47,934 nt of DNA from assembly GCA_026387615.1 (NCBI GenBank), contig JAPLLI010000059.1:1-47934 (forward strand). The letters run 5' to 3'. The notes beneath the pieces are model-generated. The model was not told where the DNA came from, did not search any database, and saw only the letters and a program-made list of their open reading frames with translations. This DNA comes from Nitrospirota bacterium (GTDB lineage: Bacteria > Nitrospirota > Nitrospiria > Nitrospirales > Nitrospiraceae). Shown here piece after piece: positions 19,589-28,846 of the stretch. Both the position numbers and the translations under genes were made by a program. How positions within the stretch are numbered: the stretch's first letter is position 1; the number at the start of each line of letters is the position of its first letter.

Positions 19589-20371
19589 ATGTTGGATCTC
19601 ATAAGTCGCAAGCTACGCCTCGAACGACGGGATGCTATAACGCGTCTGACGGCAGGCCTCTCCCTGATCTGTCTGCTGGGGCTTACGGGAGATATTCACG
19701 AAGGCGCCGCCTATGAAATGGACCAAACAGGACAAGGCGGCGCGCTGCACGGCCGGGTGACGTTCAACGGAGCGATCCCACAGGCTGAACGGTTGCGGGT
19801 TCCCCGGGACAGCGCGTTTTGCGGATCGACCATCCTGAAAGAGGCGCTCCACGTCGAGCCGCAATCCCATGGGGTCGCGGATGCGATCGTGAGCATCGAA
19901 GGCATCGAGAAGGGCAAACCGCTCCCGATGGAACAGGCCGTCACCATCGAGAACCGCCGCTGCCGGTTTCTCCCGCGGGTGCAAGCCACGACTCTGGGGG
20001 CCACATTGCTGGTCACCAATGAAGATCCGATCCTGCATAACACCAGGCTGCGCAAAGAAACCACCCAGGGGAAAACATTTTTAAATGTCGCGCTGCCCAA
20101 AGGCGTGCAGCCAGTCCAACGAACCCTGAGCGAACCAGGCCTCCTGCTGGTACTTTGCGCGGCCCACCCCTTTATGCGGGCCACGATCCAGGTCTTTGAG
20201 CACCCCTATTTTGCCGTCACCGATGCGAGCGGGAACTTTGACATCACGGCGATCCCGCCCGGAACGTACCTCTTGCGGGTCTGGCACGAGACGCTCGGCC
20301 TGAGCGAACAAACCCTCACGATTCCCGAGGGAGAGGCTCGCACCACCATGAATGTGAAGCTGGAATTCTAG
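19589..20371 (+). CDS. Exported cupredoxin-like protein with C-terminal carboxypeptidase-regulatory-like fold
   Basis: 260 aa; candidate type-1 Cu ligands DPILHNTRL...LCAAHPFM; C-term VTDASGNFDITAIPPGTYLLRVWHETLG. Confidence 0.72.
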   Translation: MLDLISRKLRLERRDAITRLTAGLSLICLLGLTGDIHEGAAYEMDQTGQGGALHGRVTFNGAIPQAERLRVPRDSAFCGSTILKEALHVEPQSHGVADAIVSIEGIEKGKPLPMEQAVTIENRRCRFLPRVQATTLGATLLVTNEDPILHNTRLRKETTQGKTFLNVALPKGVQPVQRTLSEPGLLLVLCAAHPFMRATIQVFEHPYFAVTDASGNFDITAIPPGTYLLRVWHETLGLSEQTLTIPEGEARTTMNVKLEF

Positions 20372-20380
20372 GAGCAATCC

Positions 20381-22612
20381 ATGCCGCCTCGGTGGCTCGC
20401 CACGCTGGTTCGCAGCAAAACACCCTGGTCCCCCGAACAACGGCTCGTCTGGAGCCTGTCCGCCGTCATTACCCTGTTCATGCTGCTATATGGGGCCCTC
20501 CTCATCGTCAAGGAGCAGATTCGGACCAGGGAACAGGCGGAGCGGCGCGGGCTGGCCCTGGCGCGGGGACTGGTCTCCGTCGGTGGAACCGTGGTCTCCG
20601 ACAATCTCTACCTGGTGCAGCGGTCCTTAACCGAGGGCAAGCGAGACCCGGACATTCGCCGGGTGCTGGTCCTGGATGAGCAGCACATGGTGATCGCATC
20701 GGACCAGGTCCCCCTCATCGGCGAGAGGCTCACCGATACGATGCTGCAGGAAGCCGAGAAGAGCGGCCGTGAGTATGTGTCGGTCGGGGCTGATGCACAG
20801 GGGCAGGAGCGGATGGTGGTTTTTGAGCCGGTGTATGAGATCGACGAGAGCAGTCGCACCAGCCCTTCCGGAAGCAGCCCCCAGCTCAGCCACGCGACGC
20901 GGCATCCCGCAGGCTGGATCCTGGTCGAGCTGTCGCTTGAGGACAGCAAACTACAAGCCTACAACACCCTCGCGCGGCAGCTTCTGGTGACCCTGGCGCT
21001 GCTCCTTGTGACCGTCACGGCAGTCCGTCGAACGGTCCGCCGATTAAGCGGTGCGCTGCGAGCCGCGGAGGACAAGTTCCGCTTGATCGTGGAATCCGAA
21101 CCGGAATGCGTCACCACCGTCGACCTGGACGGGACCCTGCTGTCCATCAACCAGACCGGCCTGGCCCTCATTGAAGCCCACAGAGCCGAAGAGATCATCG
21201 GGCTGCCGGCCGTGAGCCTGATCCACCAGGACGATCATGCAGCATTTCAGCACGCGCACCAGATGGTCTGCGAAGGCCAATCAACCATCCTGTCGTTTCG
21301 GCTGATCGGCCTGCGCGGAGGATTACGATGGGTCGAGGCGCATTCAGCGCCGCTGCGCGATCCCCAGCGGGGGATTGTTTCCGTCCTGAGCATCAACCGC
21401 GATATCACCGAACAGCGGCGAGTGGAACAGGCCCTGCGGGACAGCGAGGCCCAGCTCCGGCAGTCTCAAAAAATGGAGGCCGTGGGGAAGCTGGCTGGCG
21501 GTATCGCCCATGACTTCAATAACCTCTTGATGGTGGTGATCGGTGGCTGTGCGTTACTAGAGAGCCGGCTGGACGTGAATGACCTTGTCCGCAAGAATCT
21601 GGCGCGGATTCAGGCAGCAGGGGAGCGAGGCGCGCTGCTGACCAAGCAGTTGCTGGCCTTTAGTCGGCAGCAAGTCTTGCAGCCGAAGATCCTCAACCTC
21701 AATGAAACGATCACGAGCATCGTGCCGATGCTCCAGCCGCTCCTCGGCGAACATATCACGGTGGTATCGGCCCTCGCACCGGATCTGGGACTGGTGGAGG
21801 TCGATCCGGGACAGATGGACCAAGTCATGATGAATCTCGCCGTCAATGCCCGTGACGCCATGCCCGATGGCGGAGCCCTCACCATCCAAACGGCCAACCT
21901 CGAACAGACAGAAACGACGGCTCATCCCCGCCCCCTCGTCCCCCCAGGCTCCTATGTGACGCTGACGATGACCGATACAGGCTGCGGGATGGATGCGAAG
22001 GTTCAAACCCACATTTTCGATCCGTTCTTCACCACCAAAGAAGTCGGCAAGGGCACGGGGCTTGGCCTCTCCATGACCTATGGGATCGTCAAACAAAGCG
22101 GAGGCTTCATCACCGTTCACAGCGAGCCGGCGCAAGGCGCCAGATTTACCGTCTATCTCCCCAGGGTCAAGCCAGTGGCCCCATCGGCCAACACCAATTT
22201 GCTCCCGGATCGCGCCGCGCTTGGCTCGGAAACGATTCTGTTGGTCGAAGACAACGAGATGGTCCGGCAAATCTGCCGTGAGATTATCCAAAGCAACGGG
22301 CATCGGGTCCTGGAGGCTTCCGGAGGCCAGGAAGCCATCGCACTCTGCCAGTCCCATACGGAACGGATTCACCTCTTGTTGACCGATGTGATCATGCCCG
22401 GCATGAGCGGATGGGAATTAGCAGACGCGGTACGGCCCATGCGAACAGACATGAAAGTGCTCTACATGTCCGGGTACACGGACCTTCACGAGAATCACCG
22501 GGAGGTTCTGGAATCAGAGGGGGCATTCCTCCAAAAGCCCTTCACGCCGGATGCGCTGGCACGCAAAATTCGCCAGGTGCTGGACGCGACCCTGCCCTCG
22601 CAGGGGCAATAA
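20381..22612 (+). CDS. Membrane hybrid sensor histidine kinase (sensor-PAS-HisKA-HATPase-REC)
   Basis: 743 aa; two TMs, PAS, GGIAHDFNNLLMVVIGGCALLE, GTGLGLSMTYGIV, REC ILLVEDNEMVRQ...LLTDVIMPGMSG. Confidence 0.93.
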   Translation: MPPRWLATLVRSKTPWSPEQRLVWSLSAVITLFMLLYGALLIVKEQIRTREQAERRGLALARGLVSVGGTVVSDNLYLVQRSLTEGKRDPDIRRVLVLDEQHMVIASDQVPLIGERLTDTMLQEAEKSGREYVSVGADAQGQERMVVFEPVYEIDESSRTSPSGSSPQLSHATRHPAGWILVELSLEDSKLQAYNTLARQLLVTLALLLVTVTAVRRTVRRLSGALRAAEDKFRLIVESEPECVTTVDLDGTLLSINQTGLALIEAHRAEEIIGLPAVSLIHQDDHAAFQHAHQMVCEGQSTILSFRLIGLRGGLRWVEAHSAPLRDPQRGIVSVLSINRDITEQRRVEQALRDSEAQLRQSQKMEAVGKLAGGIAHDFNNLLMVVIGGCALLESRLDVNDLVRKNLARIQAAGERGALLTKQLLAFSRQQVLQPKILNLNETITSIVPMLQPLLGEHITVVSALAPDLGLVEVDPGQMDQVMMNLAVNARDAMPDGGALTIQTANLEQTETTAHPRPLVPPGSYVTLTMTDTGCGMDAKVQTHIFDPFFTTKEVGKGTGLGLSMTYGIVKQSGGFITVHSEPAQGARFTVYLPRVKPVAPSANTNLLPDRAALGSETILLVEDNEMVRQICREIIQSNGHRVLEASGGQEAIALCQSHTERIHLLLTDVIMPGMSGWELADAVRPMRTDMKVLYMSGYTDLHENHREVLESEGAFLQKPFTPDALARKIRQVLDATLPSQGQ

Positions 22613-22618
22613 CTGACC

Positions 22619-22978
22619 TCAAAACGATAGGCACCGATCCCGTTCCGCCGCCGCCTTTATATAATCCGGCATACCCTTGATCGTCGCGCCAGACACGAGA
22701 TCCCCCACTCCGATCTGCCGCGCCACGGCGCAGGCCCCGCAGACCCAGATGGGAATATGCGCCGCCTGCACGGCAGCCAGCAGATCTTTCAGCGGCGTCA
22801 GGTTCACCCCTGTCACATGATCGGCAGCGCCCTTGCGTCCGAGCGTCACGGATTCATTCCAGAGCCAGAGGATGACATCGTGCCCTTGCTCCTTTGCCAC
22901 TTTCGCGGCCATGAACGGGAGCGTCGCCATCGTGGGATCATCCGTGCCCCGGCTTCCGGAAATAATAAACGTCGCCAC
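22619..22978 (-). CDS. DsrE-family protein
   Basis: 119 aa; TDDPTMATLPFMAAKVAKEQGHDVILWLWNESVTLG...IPIWVCGACAVARQIG. Confidence 0.85.
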   Translation of the reverse strand: MATFIISGSRGTDDPTMATLPFMAAKVAKEQGHDVILWLWNESVTLGRKGAADHVTGVNLTPLKDLLAAVQAAHIPIWVCGACAVARQIGVGDLVSGATIKGMPDYIKAAAERDRCLSF

Positions 22979-22993
22979 TCGATACCTCCTTCG

Positions 22994-23107
22994 ACTCGTC
23001 GTTCGTCAATCGCATGCGCGCGAGAAATGCGGGACAGCTTTTCTCGCGTTTTCCCGCCATTCACGTGCCTATTGCCTGTCGCGCCTTTCTCGCACGTCCC
23101 GCGCACA
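22994..23107. repeat. Intercistronic element: short period-7 tract followed by period-9 inverted-arm array (E5)
   Basis: ACTCGTC GTTCGTC (7 bp) then GCGCGAGAA ATGCGGGAC ... TTGCCTGTC GCGCCTTTC TCGCACGTC; GCGAGAAA 23020-23027 pairs with TTTCTCGC 23086-23093. Confidence 0.7.
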
Positions 23108-23114
23108 TCACGCG

Positions 23115-24539
23115 TTACCTTGCAAGACTGCGCACATAATGGATGAGCTGCCACACCTGCTCATCCGGCAATCCGGCAAAGGACATCATGCCGGTCCCAG
23201 GCGATCCGTTCTTGATGATCCAGAACAGCTGCCCGTCCGGAAGGTCTTTCATCATCTTGCCGCATGTGAAGTTTCTGGGCGGAGGAACCAACGCCGCCCC
23301 CATGAAGCCTTGCCCGTTTCCTTGTTTTCCATGGCACATCGCACAGGCAACCGGCTGCGCCGACTGGAGGAATAAGGCTTTTCCGGCATTGATCGTTCCT
23401 TCAGAAGCCGGAAGCGGATTGGTTTTAGACAAGAAGTCCCCTGGCGCCTTCACGGTTTTCCGCTCTTGAGGACAGACACCCGTTGGTCCGCCACCCGATT
23501 GGGCAGCGGCCATCTCAGGGACGCCCTTGAACGTTGCCTTCAGATAGGCCATCACATCGGCCACGCCCTGCTGGCCGATGGTCAAGTTCCAATAGGGCAT
23601 GTTCGGCGATTTGCCCATCGCGGCGCCGCCATGGTTGATGACGTTGTAGAGATAGTCGATCGGAAGCTTTTCAAATGGAATGTTGGCATGGATCGCCGGT
23701 TTCGGATCCAACCCGGAAGCTGCCGGTCCGTCACCTTTGCCCGTCGCGCCGTGGCATTGCGAGCAATATTCCTTGTAGACGACTTTGCCACGATCGACGC
23801 TGGCCATCCCGAACTCCTGGCTGGTCCATGGCTCGTAGTACTTGAAGTCCTTCACGCCTTGCACCATGAGGAACCCGATCACCGCCCGGAGCTGTGGCTC
23901 CGTCGCATCGGCCAGAAACTCCCCGCTATGCGGCACGAAGTCTTGTGGATTCTGCCCGAAGCGGAAGAGCCAATCCTGATCGTATCGCTGTCCTGCTGCC
24001 ACGAGCGATGCACTCTGCGGCCCTCCGATGATCTTGCCGTTCTCTTCGATGACGTGGCAACCGAGACAGGCATGCGCCTTAAAGGCCATGCCACCGAAGG
24101 CGGCGTCGAACTTACTCACCTTCGCAAGATCGAACGCGCCGACGGTGACGCGCGGATCTTTGTTGTGCACAGCAAAGTAATCGGCGATCGCGTTGGCCTC
24201 CGACTCGGTGACCATCGGATGCTTGGACGGGGCCTCGGTGAGATCCCATCGGTAGCCCTTGGCATACAGCGGCGCTTCTTTGCCCGTCAGCCACCCGATC
24301 AACCAGGTCCGCTTGTACTTACTGCCGGCCCAGATGAGGTCTGGCGCCTTCAGATTGAAACGCGAGTCCGGCTTGCCTTCCAGCCTGTGGCATTGCACAC
24401 AGGTCTGCTGGATGATGTCCTTCGCGCGCGACTGATCGCTCCCGAACAATAGCCGGGGGGACAGGCCCATCGCTACGGCCAACATCAGCATGGCACCGAC
24501 AACCATGACCCGTCTTGTCTGCATGTTGCTCCTCCTCAA
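23115..24539 (-). CDS. Tetrahaem c-type cytochrome (tandem class I domains)
   Basis: 474 aa with signal peptide; CVQCH, CLGCH, CSQCH, CAMCH. Confidence 0.9.
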   Translation of the reverse strand: MRRSNMQTRRVMVVGAMLMLAVAMGLSPRLLFGSDQSRAKDIIQQTCVQCHRLEGKPDSRFNLKAPDLIWAGSKYKRTWLIGWLTGKEAPLYAKGYRWDLTEAPSKHPMVTESEANAIADYFAVHNKDPRVTVGAFDLAKVSKFDAAFGGMAFKAHACLGCHVIEENGKIIGGPQSASLVAAGQRYDQDWLFRFGQNPQDFVPHSGEFLADATEPQLRAVIGFLMVQGVKDFKYYEPWTSQEFGMASVDRGKVVYKEYCSQCHGATGKGDGPAASGLDPKPAIHANIPFEKLPIDYLYNVINHGGAAMGKSPNMPYWNLTIGQQGVADVMAYLKATFKGVPEMAAAQSGGGPTGVCPQERKTVKAPGDFLSKTNPLPASEGTINAGKALFLQSAQPVACAMCHGKQGNGQGFMGAALVPPPRNFTCGKMMKDLPDGQLFWIIKNGSPGTGMMSFAGLPDEQVWQLIHYVRSLAR

Positions 24540-24557
24540 TACCAGTCATTCAAGAAT

Positions 24558-24656
24558 GGTCTGTCTGGTCTGTCTAGTCTCTCTCGTCTGGCTGGTCTAT
24601 TCGGTCTATCTGGTTTAACAAACTACGCGGGACCGACCAGATGAACCAGACAGACC
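24558..24656. repeat. Period-9 inverted-arm intercistronic element (E6)
   Basis: GGTCTGTCT GGTCTGTCT AGTCTCTCT CGTCTGGCT GGTCTATTC GGTCTATCT ... GGACCGACC AGATGAACC AGACAGACC; perfect 12 bp IR 24558-24569 / 24645-24656. Confidence 0.85.
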
Positions 24657-24677
24657 TTCCCCTCATTCCTGTCACCA

Positions 24678-25085
24678 TCAGGCCGAACGGTGATGGGGGT
24701 TCAGTTCAATCGTCACGCCGGCCGGCACCGCGATGGATTGATGCACCGTGCAACCATGTGCCACTTTCAGGAGCCGCTCGTTCTGTTCGGCCGCAAGGCG
24801 ATGCGGCACATGAATCCTCAGTGCAACCTGCCCCACCCGATGCGGCTGTTCCGCCATCGTCCATGCTGCCTCGATGCTCAATCCTTTGGTCGAGATCTGA
24901 TGCCGGTCACAATAGCGCCCGACGAAATACCCCACGCAACTGGCGATGGAACCGACAAAGAGTTCAACGGGGCTCATGCCGGCATCCTGCCCCCCATCCT
25001 CGATCGGCTGATCGGTCACCACGCGATGCGCGCCGCTGGTAATGTCGTAGCGAGTCCCGCCATGGTAGGCCACGGTCAGTTTCAT
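24678..25085 (-). CDS. OsmC/Ohr family protein
   Basis: MKLTVAYHGGTRYDI...GGQDAGMSPVELFVGSIASCVGYFVGRYCDRHQI; ORF track extends to 25130. Confidence 0.88.
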   Translation of the reverse strand: MKLTVAYHGGTRYDITSGAHRVVTDQPIEDGGQDAGMSPVELFVGSIASCVGYFVGRYCDRHQISTKGLSIEAAWTMAEQPHRVGQVALRIHVPHRLAAEQNERLLKVAHGCTVHQSIAVPAGVTIELNPHHRSA

Positions 25086-25612
25086 CGCGCACCTCCTGGT
25101 TTCGGAAGACGCAACGCAAGCCAGAGGCACAGAGCCCCCAGCGGAGCGGCAATCCAGAGGCCCCTCACCCCGAACGACCCATGAATCGTCACAGGCCCGT
25201 ACCGTCCGAACGAGAACAGGGCTGCTTCCAAATCAGGAAACATGAACGCAAAGACCAGCGCGCCAAGCAACCCGCCAAGGACTGTCACCCAGGCATCCGG
25301 CTTCCCCTCTGCTGCTGCGGCCAACGCCGTGCCAGGACAATAGCCTGCCACGGCGAATCCGATACCGAAAATCAGTCCCCCCAGCACCAGGCCAGGCAAA
25401 TACAACTCCTTCACCTTCATATGGGCGACGCCCCACAGATCCAACAGATGCACCCCGATCAATCCCACCCCGATCGCCGTCAGGATGAGTTTCATGATCG
25501 TGAAATCTTTCAGCCGTAACGCGTTGATGATCTTCGTCTGGCTGGAGGCCCCTGACAGCTGAAGCACCGCACCGAACGCAGCCCCCAGAGTCAGCCCCAA
25601 CAACAACTTCAT
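25082..25612 (-). CDS. YeeE/YedE-family membrane protein, second half-unit
   Basis: 176 aa from MKLLLGLTLGAAFGAVLQLSGASSQ; GIGFAVAGYCPGTALAAAAEG motif; 4 nt overlaps with both neighbours. Confidence 0.88.
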   Translation of the reverse strand: MKLLLGLTLGAAFGAVLQLSGASSQTKIINALRLKDFTIMKLILTAIGVGLIGVHLLDLWGVAHMKVKELYLPGLVLGGLIFGIGFAVAGYCPGTALAAAAEGKPDAWVTVLGGLLGALVFAFMFPDLEAALFSFGRYGPVTIHGSFGVRGLWIAAPLGALCLWLALRLPKPGGAR

Positions 25613-26148
25613 CGCGTCCCCCAATCGCCATACAGCCACCGCGCCATGATGATCGCGCTGACAAAGACCGACGCTGAAAAGATGAGCGAACTGACCGCCA
25701 ACTGAGAGACACCGCTGATCATATGGCCGGAGGTGCAGCCCCCACCGAATCGCGCGCCGAACAGGAGAGTAAATCCCCCGATGAACGACCAGACCAGACG
25801 CCTTCCGGGAATTGGCCCAACTCGACGGCCCCACTCGGATGGCACGAGTCTCGTGCTGAATCGCTGCGTGACCCATGAAGCGAGAAACGCGCCGAGCGGA
25901 ATGCCCAGCACAAAAAAGAACTCGTAGTTGAGAAGCGTCCACCCGGCTGCAGCATCCGCGAGATAGGGACTCCTCTCCGCCACGTCAGGAAGGACGTGAT
26001 GCAGCAGGACCCCGTCCAGCACGGCATATTGGGTGGAGACGCCGATCGGTTGGGCCAGCGCCACCGCGAGGATTAAAACGATCCCGATTCCCAAGCCGCC
26101 GGCCCACCAGGGAATCGCAGGGACCACATGGACCACGTCATTCCGCAT
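25609..26148 (-). CDS. YeeE/YedE-family membrane protein, first half-unit
   Basis: 179 aa; FIGGFTLLFGARFGGGCTSGHMISGVSQLAVSSLIF motif. Confidence 0.88.
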   Translation of the reverse strand: MRNDVVHVVPAIPWWAGGLGIGIVLILAVALAQPIGVSTQYAVLDGVLLHHVLPDVAERSPYLADAAAGWTLLNYEFFFVLGIPLGAFLASWVTQRFSTRLVPSEWGRRVGPIPGRRLVWSFIGGFTLLFGARFGGGCTSGHMISGVSQLAVSSLIFSASVFVSAIIMARWLYGDWGTR

Positions 26149-26165
26149 ATGTCAACCGTTTCCCC

Positions 26166-26218
26166 TGACGCGTCATTCGTCTTGTGTCGCTCACGAGGGA
26201 CAGGTCACGCCTCACGAG
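26166..26218. repeat. Period-7 intercistronic element (E7)
   Basis: TGACGCG TCATTCG TCTTGTG TCGCTCA CGAGGGA CAGGTCA CGCCTCA CGAG; CTCACGAG at 26190 and 26211, 21 bp (3x7) apart; palindrome TGACGCGTCA 26166-26175. Confidence 0.7.
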
Positions 26219-27061
26219 CTAGTACGGTGAATCTGCCGGCTTCCCACCCTGCGGCCAATCGCGAACTTTATCGGCAAAATCAGGCCGGGGCTGGCTGTTC
26301 ACGTAAGCCGCGACATCGTAGGCATCATCATCCGACAGGCTCCAACCCCTGGCACGAGGCATGTTCGACTTAATGAAGGCAGCGGCGACCGTCACTCGTG
26401 CCATCCCTGCGGCGATGGTGTACGACGCTGGCCCCCAGACAGGCGGCGCCGCCATCGTGCCCTGGCCGTCCGAGCCGTGGCAGAAGACACATTTATTCGC
26501 AAATATTTTCTTTCCGTTGGCTGGATCGAGGGAGCGGCGTGAATCGATATGTTGGAGGCCCCGCCAGGGCAAGGCCGCGCCTTGCGGCACTCCCTGCGAG
26601 AGCCAGGTGATATAGGCCACGATGGCCTGGAGCTTGGAACTGTCCGGTGGAAGCGCGCGCCCATTCAAGCTTCGCTCGAAACACTCATTGATCCGATCGG
26701 CGAGCGTGTGCATGCTCGCCGTACGTGCGCGATACTCGGGATAGACTGCCGCCAAGCCAACAAATGACATGGCGTTCGGATTGAGCCCTCCGTCGAGATG
26801 ACAGCTGCTGCAATTCAGACGATTACCGACATAGGGTTTCCCATACTCCTGCGTGTTGACGACAATTTCATAACCCAGCCTGATCTGTTCACCCAGTTGG
26901 CTACCTGGAATAGTTTCCGGGGAGGGCGGGGCGAACTCTATCGAGGCCCTGCCACCCTGGTCCGCTCCATGATGCTCCTCGCTTTTCACCAGATCCGTTT
27001 CGCTGGAGCAGCCCACGAGCATGAACATCCCAAGCATTGCCGATAACAACCACATCATCAT
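26219..27061 (-). CDS. Dihaem c-type cytochrome, TsdA-like (thiosulfate dehydrogenase family), lipoprotein
   Basis: 280 aa; lipobox MLVGCSS; LNCSSCHLDGG, YRARTASMHTLADRINECFERSLNGRALPPDSSKLQAIVAYITWLSQGVP; CVFCHGSDGQG. Confidence 0.75.
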   Translation of the reverse strand: MMMWLLSAMLGMFMLVGCSSETDLVKSEEHHGADQGGRASIEFAPPSPETIPGSQLGEQIRLGYEIVVNTQEYGKPYVGNRLNCSSCHLDGGLNPNAMSFVGLAAVYPEYRARTASMHTLADRINECFERSLNGRALPPDSSKLQAIVAYITWLSQGVPQGAALPWRGLQHIDSRRSLDPANGKKIFANKCVFCHGSDGQGTMAAPPVWGPASYTIAAGMARVTVAAAFIKSNMPRARGWSLSDDDAYDVAAYVNSQPRPDFADKVRDWPQGGKPADSPY

Positions 27062-27237
27062 ACGTCCCCCATTGTGCTAAGACCGTGCCACCATCGCAAA
27101 CGATGTTCTCCCGTTTTAATCCATCAAATCATACAACTATCTCTCAGCTTCAACGTCCCCAGGGACTAAAGGCTACAGGGCCAATTTTGGATTGTTGCGG
27201 GATGCCACAGGAAGAGATTGTCGGGGAGAGGTTCGGT

Positions 27238-28566
27238 TTAGGGGGTTCGCTTGAGGCTCAAGATGTAACTGGTCAAATCGTTGAGCTGCTTATCGTCCAA
27301 CGGAAATTTTGGCATGAACGACCCTGGCGATACCGACTGAGGATCTCGAAAATGCTTCACATGCCAGGCACGCTCCGGCCTCGTGTCGCCGACGTACGAC
27401 AAGTCCGGCCCAATCGCGGCCCCTTCACCGTGAATGCGATGACAGCCCACGCACCCGAACTGAGCAAAGAGCGCATGCCCGCGCGCGAGAGCCGGGTCCA
27501 CACGCGGCACGGCATAGAGATTCTTGAGCGAGAGACCCAGCAAGGCAAACACCACCAGGAGAAACAACAGACCCGAAACCAGCGCCACAGGGCGCTTGAT
27601 CGGATTGCGCACGGGATTCCTGTCGATGAAGGGCCACAAGAACAAACCCAGGATGACAACCATCGGCAGCACCCATGTCGCCAGCGGCTCCAACGGCCCA
27701 TGCACATACTTCAACAATTCGTAATAGAAGAGAAAATACCATTCCGGCACCGGGACGAAGCTGGTGTCTGACGGATTGGCCTTATCAGTCAAGGGAAACG
27801 GCAACAGCAGCGCGAGGCTCGAGAGAATGGCAAAGACCGCCAACATGACGACGGCATCCATATAGACCTGCCGAGGATAGAAGGTCTCGCGGCTGAGTGC
27901 CGCCCGCTCATCCGTCCAGGGCCCGGCCGGCCCCACACGTCGCAGAATGAAAAGATGCGCAGCGATTAACGTGAGCAGAATCGCCGGCAGAAACAACACA
28001 TGGACGGCGAAGAAGCGGGATAAGGTGAGCGCCCCTAACAACTCCCCGCCCCGCATGACCTTCATCAGGAACTCTCCGACCAGCGGAACAGTGCCCACCA
28101 TATTGAGGCCGATCTGCGTCGCCCAATAGGCAGTTTGATCCCACGGCAGCAGATAGCCGGTGAAGGCAAATGCCATCACGATGAGAAACAGCACCACGCC
28201 GACCATCCACATCACTTCGCGTGGCGGCTTATAGGCCCCATACAAAAAGGCCTGGAGCATATGCAGCCCGATCGCAATCACCATCCCTGACGCGCCCCAG
28301 TGGTGGAGCCCGCGCACGAAGGCGCCGAATGTGACCTGTTCTTCAATAAACTGAATACTGTCGTAGGCATGGTCCGGAGTTGGCGCATAGTAGACGGCGA
28401 GAAACATGCCGGTCACGGCTTGCAGAAGAAAGAGAAAGAGTGTGGCCGAGCCGAACACATAGATCCAGCTCGCGCCACCGGGAATCGGTTCGTCGAGCAG
28501 AGTCCGTTCGACCGACTTAAGGTTCAATCGGCGGTCAAGCCATGTATAGACGGGGCCTTGCTTCAT
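27238..28566 (-). CDS. Cytochrome b (b6/subunit IV-type) with C-terminal fused cytochrome c domain
   Basis: 442 aa; FAVYYAPTPDHAYDS, HHWGASGMVIAIGLHMLQAFLYGAYK, GTVPLVGEF, PEWYFLFYYELLK, C-term FGCVGCHRIHGEGAAIGPDLS. Confidence 0.92.
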   Translation of the reverse strand: MKQGPVYTWLDRRLNLKSVERTLLDEPIPGGASWIYVFGSATLFLFLLQAVTGMFLAVYYAPTPDHAYDSIQFIEEQVTFGAFVRGLHHWGASGMVIAIGLHMLQAFLYGAYKPPREVMWMVGVVLFLIVMAFAFTGYLLPWDQTAYWATQIGLNMVGTVPLVGEFLMKVMRGGELLGALTLSRFFAVHVLFLPAILLTLIAAHLFILRRVGPAGPWTDERAALSRETFYPRQVYMDAVVMLAVFAILSSLALLLPFPLTDKANPSDTSFVPVPEWYFLFYYELLKYVHGPLEPLATWVLPMVVILGLFLWPFIDRNPVRNPIKRPVALVSGLLFLLVVFALLGLSLKNLYAVPRVDPALARGHALFAQFGCVGCHRIHGEGAAIGPDLSYVGDTRPERAWHVKHFRDPQSVSPGSFMPKFPLDDKQLNDLTSYILSLKRTP

Positions 28567-28823
28567 ATCGGCTCGTTCTTCGATACGTTCGCTTCGTGGG
28601 ACAACTCAACCGGGGCCAGGCCCTTGCGCGGGGCATAATACATGAACTGCTCCGCCCGGATGCTATGCGTCACGGCCCCGATGCGGACCATGACCACCGT
28701 GGCATGCGGCTTCCATGTGAACGGTCCCTGTGGGATGTTCAGCCTGATGCGCTCGGCAATCCGCAAGGCACCTACTTGATCGCACAGACTGCTCGTCGCC
28801 TCGCTGTCGGCTTGATCAGTCAT
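28563..28823 (-). CDS. Small conserved-looking protein in the cytochrome bc operon, unknown function
   Basis: 86 aa; 4 nt overlap with cytochrome b, short gap to Rieske gene, no rival ORF. Confidence 0.6.
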   Translation of the reverse strand: MTDQADSEATSSLCDQVGALRIAERIRLNIPQGPFTWKPHATVVMVRIGAVTHSIRAEQFMYYAPRKGLAPVELSHEANVSKNEPI

Positions 28824-28846
28824 CCTGCATGCCCGCGCATCATCCC

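Noticed and set aside
24558-24656. CRISPR array interpretation of E6/E8/E9-type repeats
   Set aside because: Unit length is 9 bp with no unique spacers, the second half is inverted relative to the first, and no cas genes are visible.
25082-25942. 286 aa single YeeE/YedE ORF in the track
   Set aside because: The N-terminal third is out of frame with the upstream YeeE gene; a 176 aa protein starting at 25612 with a 4 nt overlap is better supported.
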